Source: Nocardioides sp. InS609-2 (GTDB taxonomy: Bacteria > Actinomycetota > Actinomycetes > Propionibacteriales > Nocardioidaceae). From it: a DNA stretch of 64,000 nt. The DNA lies in NCBI RefSeq assembly GCF_023208195.1, contig NZ_CP060034.1:3968001-4032000 (forward strand). The letters are read 5' to 3'. Shown here piece by piece: positions 1 through 8,030 of the stretch; the first letter of the stretch is position 1; each line of letters begins with the position of its first letter. Made by a program: the position numbers and the translations under genes. The notes below the pieces were generated by a model. That model was given only the letters and a program-made list of their open reading frames with translations, made no database searches and was not told where the DNA came from.

Positions 1-1
1 A

Positions 2-313
2 TACCCCGAGGACACCGGCCTGGCCTCGCTCATCGGCGAGCTGGCGATGGGCAGCGAGCGCTTCCGCCGCCTCTGGGCCCGCGCGGATGTACGTGCCCGC
101 ACACATGGACGCAAGGCGTACCGGCACCCGCTGGTCGGACTGCTGGAACTGCACCAGGAGAACTTCGCACTACCGGACGAATCAGGCATGGAGCTGCTGG
201 TGCTGTCCGCGGCCCCCGGCAGCCCCGCCGACGACGGGCTGCGCCTGCTCGCGGGCCTGGGCGCGGACAGCCGTAACGCGCACCCCACAGTGAGCGCCCA
301 GGTCCGCGAGTAG
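2..313 (+). CDS. XRE-family regulator with MmyB-like ligand-binding domain, C-terminal part
   Basis: Only about 103 C-terminal codons lie in the window; the start and the expected N-terminal helix-turn-helix are off the left edge. The visible part has the order typical of the MmyB-like ligand-binding domain that follows XRE DNA-binding domains in actinobacteria: SERFRRLWARADV, then HPLVGLLELHQENF, then a hydrophobic strand (ELLVLSAAPGS) near the C-terminus. The frame is open from the first base. Such proteins are cytoplasmic transcription factors, often regulating a neighbouring oxidoreductase or transporter gene; the target here is not visible. The family call comes from pattern memory of the domain and the ligand is unknown. 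Confidence 0.7.
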   Translation, partial: YPEDTGLASLIGELAMGSERFRRLWARADVRARTHGRKAYRHPLVGLLELHQENFALPDESGMELLVLSAAPGSPADDGLRLLAGLGADSRNAHPTVSAQVRE

Positions 314-691
314 CTCAACGACGCACACTCACCTCCGGGAACGTCTCAACACTGACGGCTTCCGGTCCCAGGCCCACTTTGCGGCCGCGACAAGCTTCTT
401 ACCGACACCCAAGTGGGTGAATAAGCTGGCGCTCGACGATGACTAGAACTCAAGCGTCGCTCCGGGGCCAGTTCAACCCGTCACAGTCAAGGTGAGCCCC
501 ATGAGCGCCTGAGCAACTGTCACCAGCCAGTTGTTCGGGCAATGCCCCCGACCCCGGGCTCCGGGATTGGCGAGGTCTCGGGTTGACTGATGTTCGCAGC
601 GATGACCGACAGGCACCGGGAGCCGCTGTGAGGGCCAATCTCGCCATCACCGATGGGCGATGCGGCGATCTCATAGTCCAAGGAGGTCGGT
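314..691. other. Intergenic stretch with one perfect palindrome
   Basis: No convincing gene is seen on either strand. The only structured element noticed is CACCCA-AG-TGGGTG at 406-419, a 6-bp inverted repeat with a 2-bp centre that could be an operator or a weak hairpin after the regulator gene. The downstream membrane-protein gene has its own ribosome binding site at the right end, so its promoter probably lies in the last 200 bases, but no clear -35/-10 pair could be assigned. Confidence 0.4.
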
Positions 692-1771
692 GTGGAGAAG
701 TCGTCGTCAGGACAGGCTCGCACGACCGGCTGGCTGGTGCGGCGCACCCTCGTCGGAGTACTGCTTTTCGGTGCTCTGGTACAGGTCGTCCTCATCATCT
801 ACTACCTCGGTGCGGCGCACAGCCCGAGGCCGCACCACCTTCCCGTCGGGTACATCTCGACCGACGCCATGGCTTCAGAGGTCGAGGCTCAGATTGAGGA
901 GGGGGGCAGTTTCGCTGCCCGTCGATTCACCGACGAACCCGCCCTCACCGCCGCGGTCCGGGCCAAGGACATCTACGGAGGAGTAGACCTCACCAGTGAG
1001 CAGCCCGAGCTGTACCTCGCTTCGGCCGCAGGCACGAGTGCGGCGACCGCGATCCGCAACACCTTCACAGAGGTCGTCGAGCGACGGCGCGCCGACCAGG
1101 TCCAGCGGCTCGTCGCGGCGGGGCGACCTGTGCCCGCGGACACCGTCGAGCAACTGACCGAGCCGCCGTCGGTCACCGATCTGGTGCCGCTGCCCGATGC
1201 CGACCGCGGAGGCACCTCATTGGGCCTGCTCGTCCAGGTTCTCGCCATCGGCGCCACCATTGCCTCCATCGAGCTGGGGAAGCTTGGCGTGCACACGACG
1301 CGCTCGGCCCGCCGCGGGTTCGTGCACGCCGCCGTTCTCGTCTTGTACGGCATCGTCTCCGCCGCGGCGGTCGCCGTGGGGGCCAGCCTTTTCGGCGTCA
1401 TTCCCTCCGGCGAGGTGCTTTCCCTGTTCGCCTCGTTCGCCTTGCTCTCACTTGCCCTCAGCTGCTCGGTCGCTGCAGCCGTCGCGCTCCTTGGACCTGG
1501 GGGAGCGATGCTCGGAACGCTGTACTTCCTCGTGGGGATCGTCATCTCGGGTTCCTCGGTCGTCCCTGAGTTCCTCCCGTCCTGGGCTCGCGTCTTGGGA
1601 CAAGCCCTACCACCCGGGTCAGGTGCCAGTTTGATCCGCGAGCGTCTCTACTTCCCCGACGCCTCCGTTGCGGGCCCGGCTTCGGTACTCGCCGGCTACG
1701 CCGTGGTCGGGCTTGTCGTCGTCCTCATCACCAACGCCCTGCCCAGCACGAAGGTTCGTGCCGCGCCATGA
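692..1771 (+). CDS. Membrane protein with ABC-2/YhgE-like topology
   Basis: A 359-residue integral membrane protein. The start is GTG, fixed by AGGAGG at 681-686 five bases upstream. One N-terminal membrane segment (about residues 16-41) is followed by an extracytoplasmic region of about 130 residues, then four or five membrane segments between about 180 and 350. This single-helix, large loop, helix bundle layout is that of ABC-2-type permeases and YhgE/Pip or DUF3533 proteins, which act in export or envelope processes. No ATPase gene is adjacent, so a classical ABC exporter is not supported locally. The substrate cannot be inferred. The topology is read from the sequence; the family is inference. 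Confidence 0.6.
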   Translation: MEKSSSGQARTTGWLVRRTLVGVLLFGALVQVVLIIYYLGAAHSPRPHHLPVGYISTDAMASEVEAQIEEGGSFAARRFTDEPALTAAVRAKDIYGGVDLTSEQPELYLASAAGTSAATAIRNTFTEVVERRRADQVQRLVAAGRPVPADTVEQLTEPPSVTDLVPLPDADRGGTSLGLLVQVLAIGATIASIELGKLGVHTTRSARRGFVHAAVLVLYGIVSAAAVAVGASLFGVIPSGEVLSLFASFALLSLALSCSVAAAVALLGPGGAMLGTLYFLVGIVISGSSVVPEFLPSWARVLGQALPPGSGASLIRERLYFPDASVAGPASVLAGYAVVGLVVVLITNALPSTKVRAAP

Positions 1772-1936
1772 TCAGCGACGAGGTCGCGCAGCAGTCGACG
1801 TGAGCTTGAGGGCGTCGAGGAAGACACCCGGCCGCTGCCGTCTCAACAAACTCCCGTCGCATCGCTGCCGAGCGCAGCGACCGGACATCATGCCCAGGTT
1901 CCGGGGTCGCGCCGTCGCATCGTCATCCGCGCAGCC

Positions 1937-2209
1937 ATGTGCTCCAAGCCAGTCACCCCCGAGGGACAGACCGCGGCGGAGCTGCGTGCCAGGCCGCCCC
2001 CGCTGATGACGGCGAACGTGCAGCGCCGACTCCGCAAGGTTCTGGGCGACGCGGGCATCGCCGGTGACCACCCGCACATGTTCCGGCGCACGGTGGCGAC
2101 GGTGATCAACGATCAGGCCAGCGTGAACCGTGCGGCCGAACTGCTCGGCCACATCGATCCCAAGGTGACCATCGAGCACTACAGAGGCGGCGCCGCGGCT
2201 CGAGGATGA
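1937..2209 (+). pseudogene. Tyrosine recombinase (integrase) C-terminal remnant
   Basis: The reading frame keeps the end of a phage/ICE-type tyrosine recombinase catalytic domain: HMFRRTVAT supplies the H-x-x-R pair, ELLGH the next histidine, and IEHY the nucleophilic tyrosine. The N-terminal DNA-binding domain and the first catalytic arginine are absent, and the frame changes to unrelated residues within a few codons after the tyrosine, where an IS256-like fragment begins on the other strand. It therefore cannot encode a working integrase. It marks the former site of an integrated element. No att repeat could be identified. Confidence 0.75.
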
Positions 2210-2318
2210 CGGGGGAGAACGAGCCCTTGCGGAGCTTGGGGATGCGCAGGCCGACATCGCCGGACTGGGTGGTGACCAGCCGCGGACGCGACCCGTTGCC
2301 CTCGGTCGTTCGCGTGTC
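2186..2318 (-). mobile_element. IS256-family (mutator-type) transposase remnant
   Basis: On the minus strand about 44 codons read NGSRPRLVTTQSGDV-GLRIPKLRKGSF-SPVILEPRRR. This matches the strongly conserved N-terminal segment of IS256/mutator transposases, where an RNGxRxR..T..G-[DE]-[LV]-x-L-x-I-P-K-x-R pattern is followed by a LEPRRR motif. No start codon, DDE residues or terminal inverted repeats remain. The piece butts against the truncated integrase on the plus strand, so insertion followed by deletion probably destroyed both. It is too short for standard gene calling. Confidence 0.7.
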
Positions 2319-2470
2319 GGGGCTCCAACGCAGCCTCGTCGCTGTGACTCCCTGAGATGAGCGGTGGGGCCCCTGCGGCCGCTCCCGCCCTCACCTCACG
2401 CGGACCGCCGCCGATCAAGCACATCGGGCTGCTGCCACCCGCGGACGGAAGGGATTGATTGATGACCGGC

Positions 2471-3160
2471 TCACGCCGGCCCGGACACCAGCTGACGCGC
2501 CAAGTCCAGAACTGACGTGGCTTCGAGGTCGGGCCGGCCGAAATAGGCCGGGTAGCGGGCCCCCGACCGGTTGATCCACGCCGTACTGAGGCCAGCGCTG
2601 CGCGCTCCTTCGATGTCCCAGGGGTGTACCGCGACCAGCATGGCCTCGCCCGGCTCGTCGAGGTCACAGCAGCTCAGAGCGTAGTGGTAGGCCTCCCGGT
2701 CCGGCTTCCACCGGGGTGCGTCCGCAACCGTGAGCAGTTGCTCGAAACGGTCGCGCAACCCGGCTGCGGCGAAGAGTGCCTCCGCCACTGCGGTTCCGCC
2801 GTTGCTGAGCGTCACGAGCCGTCGGCCCTGCTCGGCCAGGGCAGTGACTCCGTCCACAACGTCATCGTGGACACCGAGGCCGCTGAGGCTGTCGACGAGA
2901 TGGCGGACGGTGTGCTACAGCGCTTCCTCGGGGACGTGGCCGGCCAGGAAGACCTCGAGTGATCCGCGTGCCAGCGAGGCGAAGGACGGGTTTGCGCCCG
3001 TGACGGTCAAGGCGAAGCCGTCGCGTAACAAGGTCGCGAACCAGGCGGCTGCTTCGCGTGCGTCAAGTCCGATCTCCTCGAAGCGTTGCTGGAGCGGGGA
3101 CATGTCGGAGAGCGTCTCGTTGACGTCGAAGATGATCAGTGCGGGCTGCGAGATGGACAT
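2471..3160 (-). pseudogene. Type II haloacid dehalogenase-like HAD hydrolase interrupted by an in-frame amber stop
   Basis: Reading from ATG at 3160, with an upstream TTGAGGAG ribosome binding site, the frame gives a type II HAD hydrolase: IIFDVNETL with nucleophile Asp12 near the N-terminus, VTLSNG (motif II) mid-protein, KPDREAYHYAL (motif III lysine) and DIEGARSAGLSTAWINR near the end. The total is 230 codons, the normal size of L-2-haloacid dehalogenases. Codon 82 is TAG (2915-2917), and the same frame continues unchanged on both sides. A single CAG to TAG transition would explain it. The downstream part has ATG at 2857 but would lack the nucleophile. It is probably inactive unless the stop is suppressed or is a sequencing error. 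Confidence 0.8.
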
Positions 3161-3802
3161 GACACTCCTCAAGCGTGGTCGTGGGTCAGAGGGCTCCGAC
3201 GCACACCTGGACATGGCCACCACGCAGGCTCCATGAATGCACGTCAGCGGCTGTCGTGTCGAGCACCGTCCACGGTCGCGCGTTGATGTTGGCACCGTCC
3301 ATCCGAAAGGAAAGACGGACCCGACGCCACGCGCCTCCCAGGCACCCATCAGCGACAGCGAACAGGTGAAGAGCACTGCGTCAACAGGCAGGGCAGGCCC
3401 ATGAGAGCCGGGCACGGCGAGTGGGCCGAGCTGCTCGGCTTCCGCCTCGACGAGGACGACCGACGGCCTCGAGAAAGGAGCAGGAAGTCGGTCCGGTCCC
3501 GCAGCCGACGTTTGCTTCAGAGGTCGGGTCACCAGGCGCGAGGATGTGCTTGTCGATTGGGGACATCATCGCGGTTGGACCACAGCACGGCGGGCCAGGC
3601 AACCCCGTGGGTCGGGGCGCTCCGAGCTTGGTCGCCCATCCCTCAGCAGGGGTAGGAGAGGCGACCTTGAGCGCGAGGCCAGGCGTGTCCAAGGTTGAGC
3701 GTGGTTGGGGCGTGATGCTCGGGGCAGGTGGCAAACTGCTGTTGTCCCGCATCCTCGGCGGCGCAGACGCCCGACGACGGACCCTGACGACAGCGGCCGG
3801 GC
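3161..3802. other. Gene-poor stretch, no confident coding region
   Basis: About 640 bases separate the broken dehalogenase and the thioesterase gene. Several open frames overlap here on both strands, but none has a recognisable domain or ribosome binding site. One weak hint on the minus strand is a segment reading VDAVLFTCSLSLMGAWEAR near 3320-3376, which resembles the post-motif strand of class I SAM methyltransferases; it may be another gene remnant. The left end must hold the promoter of the dehalogenase gene. No operator, terminator or RNA gene was recognised. Confidence 0.35.
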
Positions 3803-3823
3803 ATGCAGGAGAGACTGGGGTGC

Positions 3824-4273
3824 ATGGACCAGAACCCCACGCCAGACTCCCGTGTGACGCCGACTGGACTGGGAGACATGTCAGACCCGGAACTTCCCGG
3901 CGGCCAGTTCGCGGAGCATCTCGGCCTCCGCCTGACCGAGGTGACCGAGGACCGGGTCGTCGCAACCTGGGAGGCGCTGCCCAAGCTGCACCAGCCCTTC
4001 GGAATCGTGCACGGGGGAGTGCACTGCAGTGTCGTCGAGACCTTGGCGAGCGTCGGCGCCGCGGTGTGGCTCGGCAGTCGTGGGCAGGTGGTCGGCGTGA
4101 ACAACAACACCGACTTCTTTAAGGCGGTCAGTGAGGGTGCGATGAGGTCGACAGCGACTCCCCTGCACCGTGGACGTTCGCAGCAGCTGTGGCTCGTGGA
4201 GACGGTCTCCGACGGTGACGCCAAGCTCGTCGCCCGGGGCCAGGTGCGCATCCAGAACCTCTACGCACCCTGA
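3824..4273 (+). CDS. PaaI-family (hotdog-fold) thioesterase
   Basis: A 149-residue protein with the compact hotdog fold of PaaI/YbgC-like acyl-CoA thioesterases. The key region is QPFGIVHGGVHCSVVETLAS, in which the HGG motif and the following catalytic acidic residue hydrolyse acyl- or aryl-CoA; GVNNNTDFFKAV is the usual strand with the Asn/Asp pair. It is probably cytoplasmic and tetrameric. ATG 3824 was chosen because AGGAGA lies about 10 bases upstream; ATG 3803 and ATG 3878 (with GGGAGA very close) are alternatives, and the domain proper begins after 3878. The neighbours do not suggest a specific CoA substrate. Confidence 0.8.
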   Translation: MDQNPTPDSRVTPTGLGDMSDPELPGGQFAEHLGLRLTEVTEDRVVATWEALPKLHQPFGIVHGGVHCSVVETLASVGAAVWLGSRGQVVGVNNNTDFFKAVSEGAMRSTATPLHRGRSQQLWLVETVSDGDAKLVARGQVRIQNLYAP

Positions 4274-4352
4274 CGCACCACACGACAGGTCAGCCTTCCT
4301 GGCCGGCGGGACGATCCGCTGCGCGACCCAGCATCAGCCTCGCGTCGGCCAG

Positions 4353-4940
4353 TCAGCTGATCCGTTGACTCGGCAGCAGCGCGCGCACGTGCTCCCAGGC
4401 TGCCTCGGTGCTGAGTCCGGGCTCGCCGGTCAGCAGCGCGACGCTGAGGCCGTCGAGTAGCGCCAGCATGCGCTGGGCGATCGGCTCGACATCTTCGTCG
4501 GTCATCTCGGCAAGCAGTGTGGCCAGCGCGTCGCGCCAGGCGGCGTCCAGCTCCTGCTGCGCTTCGCGAAGGGCGGGCTCGCGCAGCACTCGTGGCCACA
4601 GCTCGACCCAAAGCAGCCACCGCGGGTCGCCGGCGGCGCGGGGGAGGAACAGCTCGCACAGGCCGTGCACGCGTTCCTCGGCCGGGGCGTCCGCCGCGAG
4701 TACGACGCTCAGCTGCTCGCTCAGATCGTCCTCGCTCCAGCGCAGCAGGTCGAGGAGCAACCCGTTCTTGCTGCCGAAGTAGTAGGAGAGATGGCCGGCG
4801 CTGGTGCCCAGCCGACGGCCCAGCTCGGAGAGGCTCAGGTCGGCCAACCCCTTCTGGGCCAGCAGGTCCCAGGCCTCCTGGAGCACGCGCTCGCGCGGAC
4901 GCTCGAGCCGCCGGTGTCGCCGATGTTCCTGACCAGTCAC
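4353..4940 (-). CDS. TetR-family regulator of the polyamine operon
   Basis: A 195-residue TetR/AcrR-type repressor. The N-terminal HTH reads VLQEAWDLLAQKGL then LSLSELGRRLGTSAGHLSYYFGSKNGLL, and the helical ligand-binding domain fills the rest. The best start is GTG 4940: the only longer options push the start across a perfect TGACT-GT-AGTCA palindrome at 4945-4956, which would be expected outside the coding region as an operator. It is divergent from the permease gene 65 bases away, an arrangement typical of local autoregulated repressors. It therefore probably controls the agmatine/putrescine operon, with agmatine or a product as inducer (inference). Confidence 0.82.
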   Translation of the reverse strand: MTGQEHRRHRRLERPRERVLQEAWDLLAQKGLADLSLSELGRRLGTSAGHLSYYFGSKNGLLLDLLRWSEDDLSEQLSVVLAADAPAEERVHGLCELFLPRAAGDPRWLLWVELWPRVLREPALREAQQELDAAWRDALATLLAEMTDEDVEPIAQRMLALLDGLSVALLTGEPGLSTEAAWEHVRALLPSQRIS

Positions 4941-4944
4941 CCCT

Positions 4945-4956
4945 TGACTGTAGTCA
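4945..4956. promoter_or_regulatory. Candidate TetR operator between repressor and permease genes
   Basis: TGACTGTAGTCA is a perfect 5-bp inverted repeat with a 2-bp centre, placed immediately upstream of the chosen TetR start and about 50 bases before the permease start. Position and symmetry fit an operator that would block both divergent promoters. No second copy was found in the intergenic region. Confidence 0.5.
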
Positions 4957-5004
4957 GGCGGACCCCTCATAGTGACGCGTGCCACTACTTTGAAAGGCTT
5001 TTAA

Positions 5005-6402
5005 ATGCGACCAGAATCCATGACCGTGTCCGCCGCGGACGATGACGCGGCCGCCGCGTTGACGACCGCCCCGGTGCGGCTGACGCCGGTCCTCGGGGTG
5101 ACCGCCGCGATCCTGCTGACGATCTCGTGCATCACTCCGGCGTCGAGCCTGTTCATCATCGTTCCCGAGCTCCTGGCAACCCAGGGCTCCGGAGTGGTGA
5201 TCGCGCTGGTCCTCGGCCTGGTCGTCTCGATCGCGGTCGGCGCCTGCTACGCCGAGCTGGGCACTCGGACGCCGAGCTCCGGTGGCGAGTACGCGATGGT
5301 CACCCACACGATCGGTCGCACCTTCGGCTGGCTGACGTTCGCCTTGACCGCGGCGCTCCTCGTGGTCATCCCGCCGGTCATCGCCCTCGGCACTGCCGAC
5401 TACCTGAGCTCCATCGTCGACCTCGACCGGTCCATCACCGGAGCGGTCGTGATGCTGCTCGCCACGTGCACCGCGGTGCTAGACGTGCGTGCGAACGCGC
5501 TCGTGACCAGCTGCTTCCTGGCCCTGGAGACCCTGACCGCGGGCGTAGTCGCCTTCCTCGGCTTCTCCCACTCCGAGCGCTCGGTCAGCACGCTGGTCCA
5601 CCCGCAGGCGCTCACCGACGGCGCCCTCTCGCCGTTCACGCTCGGCATCTTGGTGTCCGGCCTCGCGATCGCGATGTTCGTCGTCAACGGCTTCGGCACG
5701 GCGTCCTACCTCGCGGAGGAGATGCTGGAGCCCAGGCGCGACGTGGCGCGTGCCGTGTTCGGCTCGCTGTTCATCGCTGCGCTGGTGATCATCGTCCCGA
5801 CCGCCGCCGTCGTGGTGGGTGCTGGATCGCTCGAGGACCTCGGCGTCCTCACCTTTCCCGACTTCGTGGAGAGCTGGGCCGGTCCGAGGGTCGCCGCCGC
5901 GGTGAGCGTGGGCATCGCACTCGCGATCCTCAACGCCGTGATCGTGATGGTGCTCCAGAACGGCCGCGTGCTGTACGCCTCGGGCCGGGACCAGGCCTGG
6001 CCAGCAGTGGTCAACGCCGCACTGACCAAGCTCCACCCGCGATTCAACACACCCGTCGTCGCGACTCTCTCGGTTGCGATCCCGGGCGCCGTGCTGGCCT
6101 ACCTCGTCGACATCGAGTCGCTGCTGGGGGTCACGGCGGTGATGGTCGCGGCGGTCTACCTGCTGCTCGCGTTCGGGGCGCTCGCCGTCCGTCGTACTCC
6201 CCATGCGGGCTGGAAGATGCCGCTGTGGCCGCTCGCCCCGGTGGTGGTCATCGTCGCGCTCACCTACGCGCTCGCCCAGTCGGCCGCGCTCGACCTGGGC
6301 ATCACCGCCGGCGTCGTCGTCGCCGCGCTCGCCTACGAGGTGCTGTATCTCCGGCCACGCCGCGACACCCGCTTCCTCGTTGACGCGAGGGAGGACAGGT
6401 GA
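5005..6402 (+). CDS. APC-superfamily amino acid/polyamine permease
   Basis: A 465-residue inner-membrane permease of the amino acid-polyamine-organocation superfamily with about 12 membrane segments. The typical first helix (LTPVLGVTAAILLTISCITPASS) with its unwound small-residue stretch and the GGEYAMVTHTIGR loop after the second helix are present. GAAAGG lies before ATG 5005. It is the first gene of an operon for agmatine and putrescine breakdown, so it probably imports agmatine, putrescine or a related amine. Its stop overlaps the next start by four bases. The substrate is inferred from context only. Confidence 0.85.
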   Translation: MRPESMTVSAADDDAAAALTTAPVRLTPVLGVTAAILLTISCITPASSLFIIVPELLATQGSGVVIALVLGLVVSIAVGACYAELGTRTPSSGGEYAMVTHTIGRTFGWLTFALTAALLVVIPPVIALGTADYLSSIVDLDRSITGAVVMLLATCTAVLDVRANALVTSCFLALETLTAGVVAFLGFSHSERSVSTLVHPQALTDGALSPFTLGILVSGLAIAMFVVNGFGTASYLAEEMLEPRRDVARAVFGSLFIAALVIIVPTAAVVVGAGSLEDLGVLTFPDFVESWAGPRVAAAVSVGIALAILNAVIVMVLQNGRVLYASGRDQAWPAVVNAALTKLHPRFNTPVVATLSVAIPGAVLAYLVDIESLLGVTAVMVAAVYLLLAFGALAVRRTPHAGWKMPLWPLAPVVVIVALTYALAQSAALDLGITAGVVVAALAYEVLYLRPRRDTRFLVDAREDR

Positions 6403-8030
6403 CCACCGCTGACCTCGTCCTGACCGGCGGCAACGTGCACACGGTCGACCCGGCCCAGCCGCACGCCGACACGGTCGCCGTCCGTGACGGCCGCATCGTC
6501 TGGGTCGGCTACGCCGCGGAGGCGCCAGCCTGGGTGACCGGTGCCGCCGACGTCGTACGCCTCGATGGGCGCACCCTTCTCCCGGGGTTCGTCGACGCCC
6601 ACAACCACGTCCGCCTCGGCTCGGATCGCGAGTGTGTGCAGCTCGCCGGTGCCGACTCGGTCGAGGCCGTCGCGGCGCGTCTGCGGGACTGGGACCGCGC
6701 ACACCCCGGCGTCGGCTGGGTGGAGGCCGAGGGCTATGCCTATGTCGGCCTGGAGAACGGCGCACACCCGACCCGCCAGCAGCTCGACGCGATCATTCCC
6801 GACCGTCCCGTCGTGGTGTTCAGCTACGACGTGCACACCCTATGGCTGAACACCCTGGGTCTGACGGGACTCGGGATCGACGACGCGGACCAGCCCTTCG
6901 GCACCGCTGAGCTGGACGCCGAAGGGGTGCCCACAGGCTTCATCACCGACTTCGCGGTCAAGGGACTCTCGCGTGCGGGCGTGCGAGCACTGCGCGACCG
7001 CCGGCTGCCGTGGGCGAGCACCGATCGGCAGTACTCCCGCCTCCTGACGAGTCTCGACCACACTGTCGCCTGCGGCATCACGACCGTCGTCGAGCCTCAG
7101 AACTCGCCCGACGACATCGCGCTGTTCGAGCGCGCCCGTGCCGAGGGTCGGCTCGACCCGCGCGTGGTGCTGGCGATGTTCCATCCGCCGACCACGACGC
7201 CGGAGGAGCGCAGGGAGTTCGCCCGTCTCGCCTCGGCGTACGACGACGATCGGCTGCGGGTCGGGCCGCTCAAGCTCTACATCGACGACGTGGTCGAGCC
7301 GCACACCGCAGCGCTGCACGAGGACTACGCCAACGAGCCGGGTCATCGCGGGGCGACGTACTACGAGCCGACGGACTTCGCCGACCTGGTGGCAGACCTG
7401 GACCGCGACGGCTTCCAACTGTTCGTGCACGCGACCGGCGACCGAGGCATCACCACGGTGCTGGACGCCGTCGAGCACGCTCGTCTGGTTAACGGACCGC
7501 GCGACGCGCGCCACCAGATCGTGCACGTCGAGTGCCTCCGGCACGACGACCTGCCGCGGTTCGCCGAGCTTGGCGTGGTGGCCTGCATGCAGCCGCGACA
7601 CGCCAGCCCAGACCTGGCCGGGCCGGGGCACGCGTGGGCCGAGGCGGTGGGGGAGCGCCGCTGGCATCAGGCCTGGCCGCTGCGGTCGTTGCAGGAGCAC
7701 GGCGCGACGCTCGCGTTCTCCAGTGACTGGAACGTCGCCGAGATGGAGCCCATGGTCGGCATCTACAGCGCGGTGACCCGCTCGCCCCTGGCGGGTGGCG
7801 ACGCGTGGCAGCCGGAGGAGGCCGTCTCGGTCGCCGACGCCGTGCGCGGCTACACGATGGGCAGCGCCGTGGCCAACTTCTGCGAGCACGACCGGGGCTC
7901 GATCACCGTGGGCAAGCTCGCCGACATGGTCGTCCTGGACCAGGACCCGCACACCGTCGACTCGGCCAAGCTCGCAGACGTCGCCGTGCTGGAGACCTGG
8001 GTCGGCGGAGAACGGAAGTACGCTTCATGA
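6399..8030 (+). CDS. YtcJ-like metal-dependent amidohydrolase (amidohydrolase family 3)
   Basis: A 543-residue cytoplasmic amidohydrolase. The N-terminal beta-sandwich (DLVLTGGNVHTVD) leads to LLPGFVDAHNHVRLG, the H-x-H metal motif of the TIM barrel. Further signature regions are FVHATGDRGI and HQIVHVECLR (metal histidines) and FSSDWNVAEMEPM, which carries the catalytic aspartate. It ends with the usual return to the sandwich (KLADMVVLDQDPHTVD). The start is GTG inside a GTGA overlap with the permease stop, so the two are translationally coupled. Family members hydrolyse amides, including N-acyl amines. In this operon it might release amines from acylated or formylated polyamines, but the substrate is unknown. 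Confidence 0.8.
   Translation: MTTADLVLTGGNVHTVDPAQPHADTVAVRDGRIVWVGYAAEAPAWVTGAADVVRLDGRTLLPGFVDAHNHVRLGSDRECVQLAGADSVEAVAARLRDWDRAHPGVGWVEAEGYAYVGLENGAHPTRQQLDAIIPDRPVVVFSYDVHTLWLNTLGLTGLGIDDADQPFGTAELDAEGVPTGFITDFAVKGLSRAGVRALRDRRLPWASTDRQYSRLLTSLDHTVACGITTVVEPQNSPDDIALFERARAEGRLDPRVVLAMFHPPTTTPEERREFARLASAYDDDRLRVGPLKLYIDDVVEPHTAALHEDYANEPGHRGATYYEPTDFADLVADLDRDGFQLFVHATGDRGITTVLDAVEHARLVNGPRDARHQIVHVECLRHDDLPRFAELGVVACMQPRHASPDLAGPGHAWAEAVGERRWHQAWPLRSLQEHGATLAFSSDWNVAEMEPMVGIYSAVTRSPLAGGDAWQPEEAVSVADAVRGYTMGSAVANFCEHDRGSITVGKLADMVVLDQDPHTVDSAKLADVAVLETWVGGERKYAS

Noticed and set aside
2915-2917. The TAG in the dehalogenase gene as a pyrrolysine codon
   Set aside because: Pyrrolysine use is not expected in this lineage, no pyl genes are present in the window, and the position is not a known functional residue. 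A nonsense mutation is simpler.
3320-3376. Methyltransferase-like segment on the minus strand
   Set aside because: Only about 20 residues resemble a methyltransferase strand, and motif I is not visible, so it is mentioned only as a hint in the gap entry.
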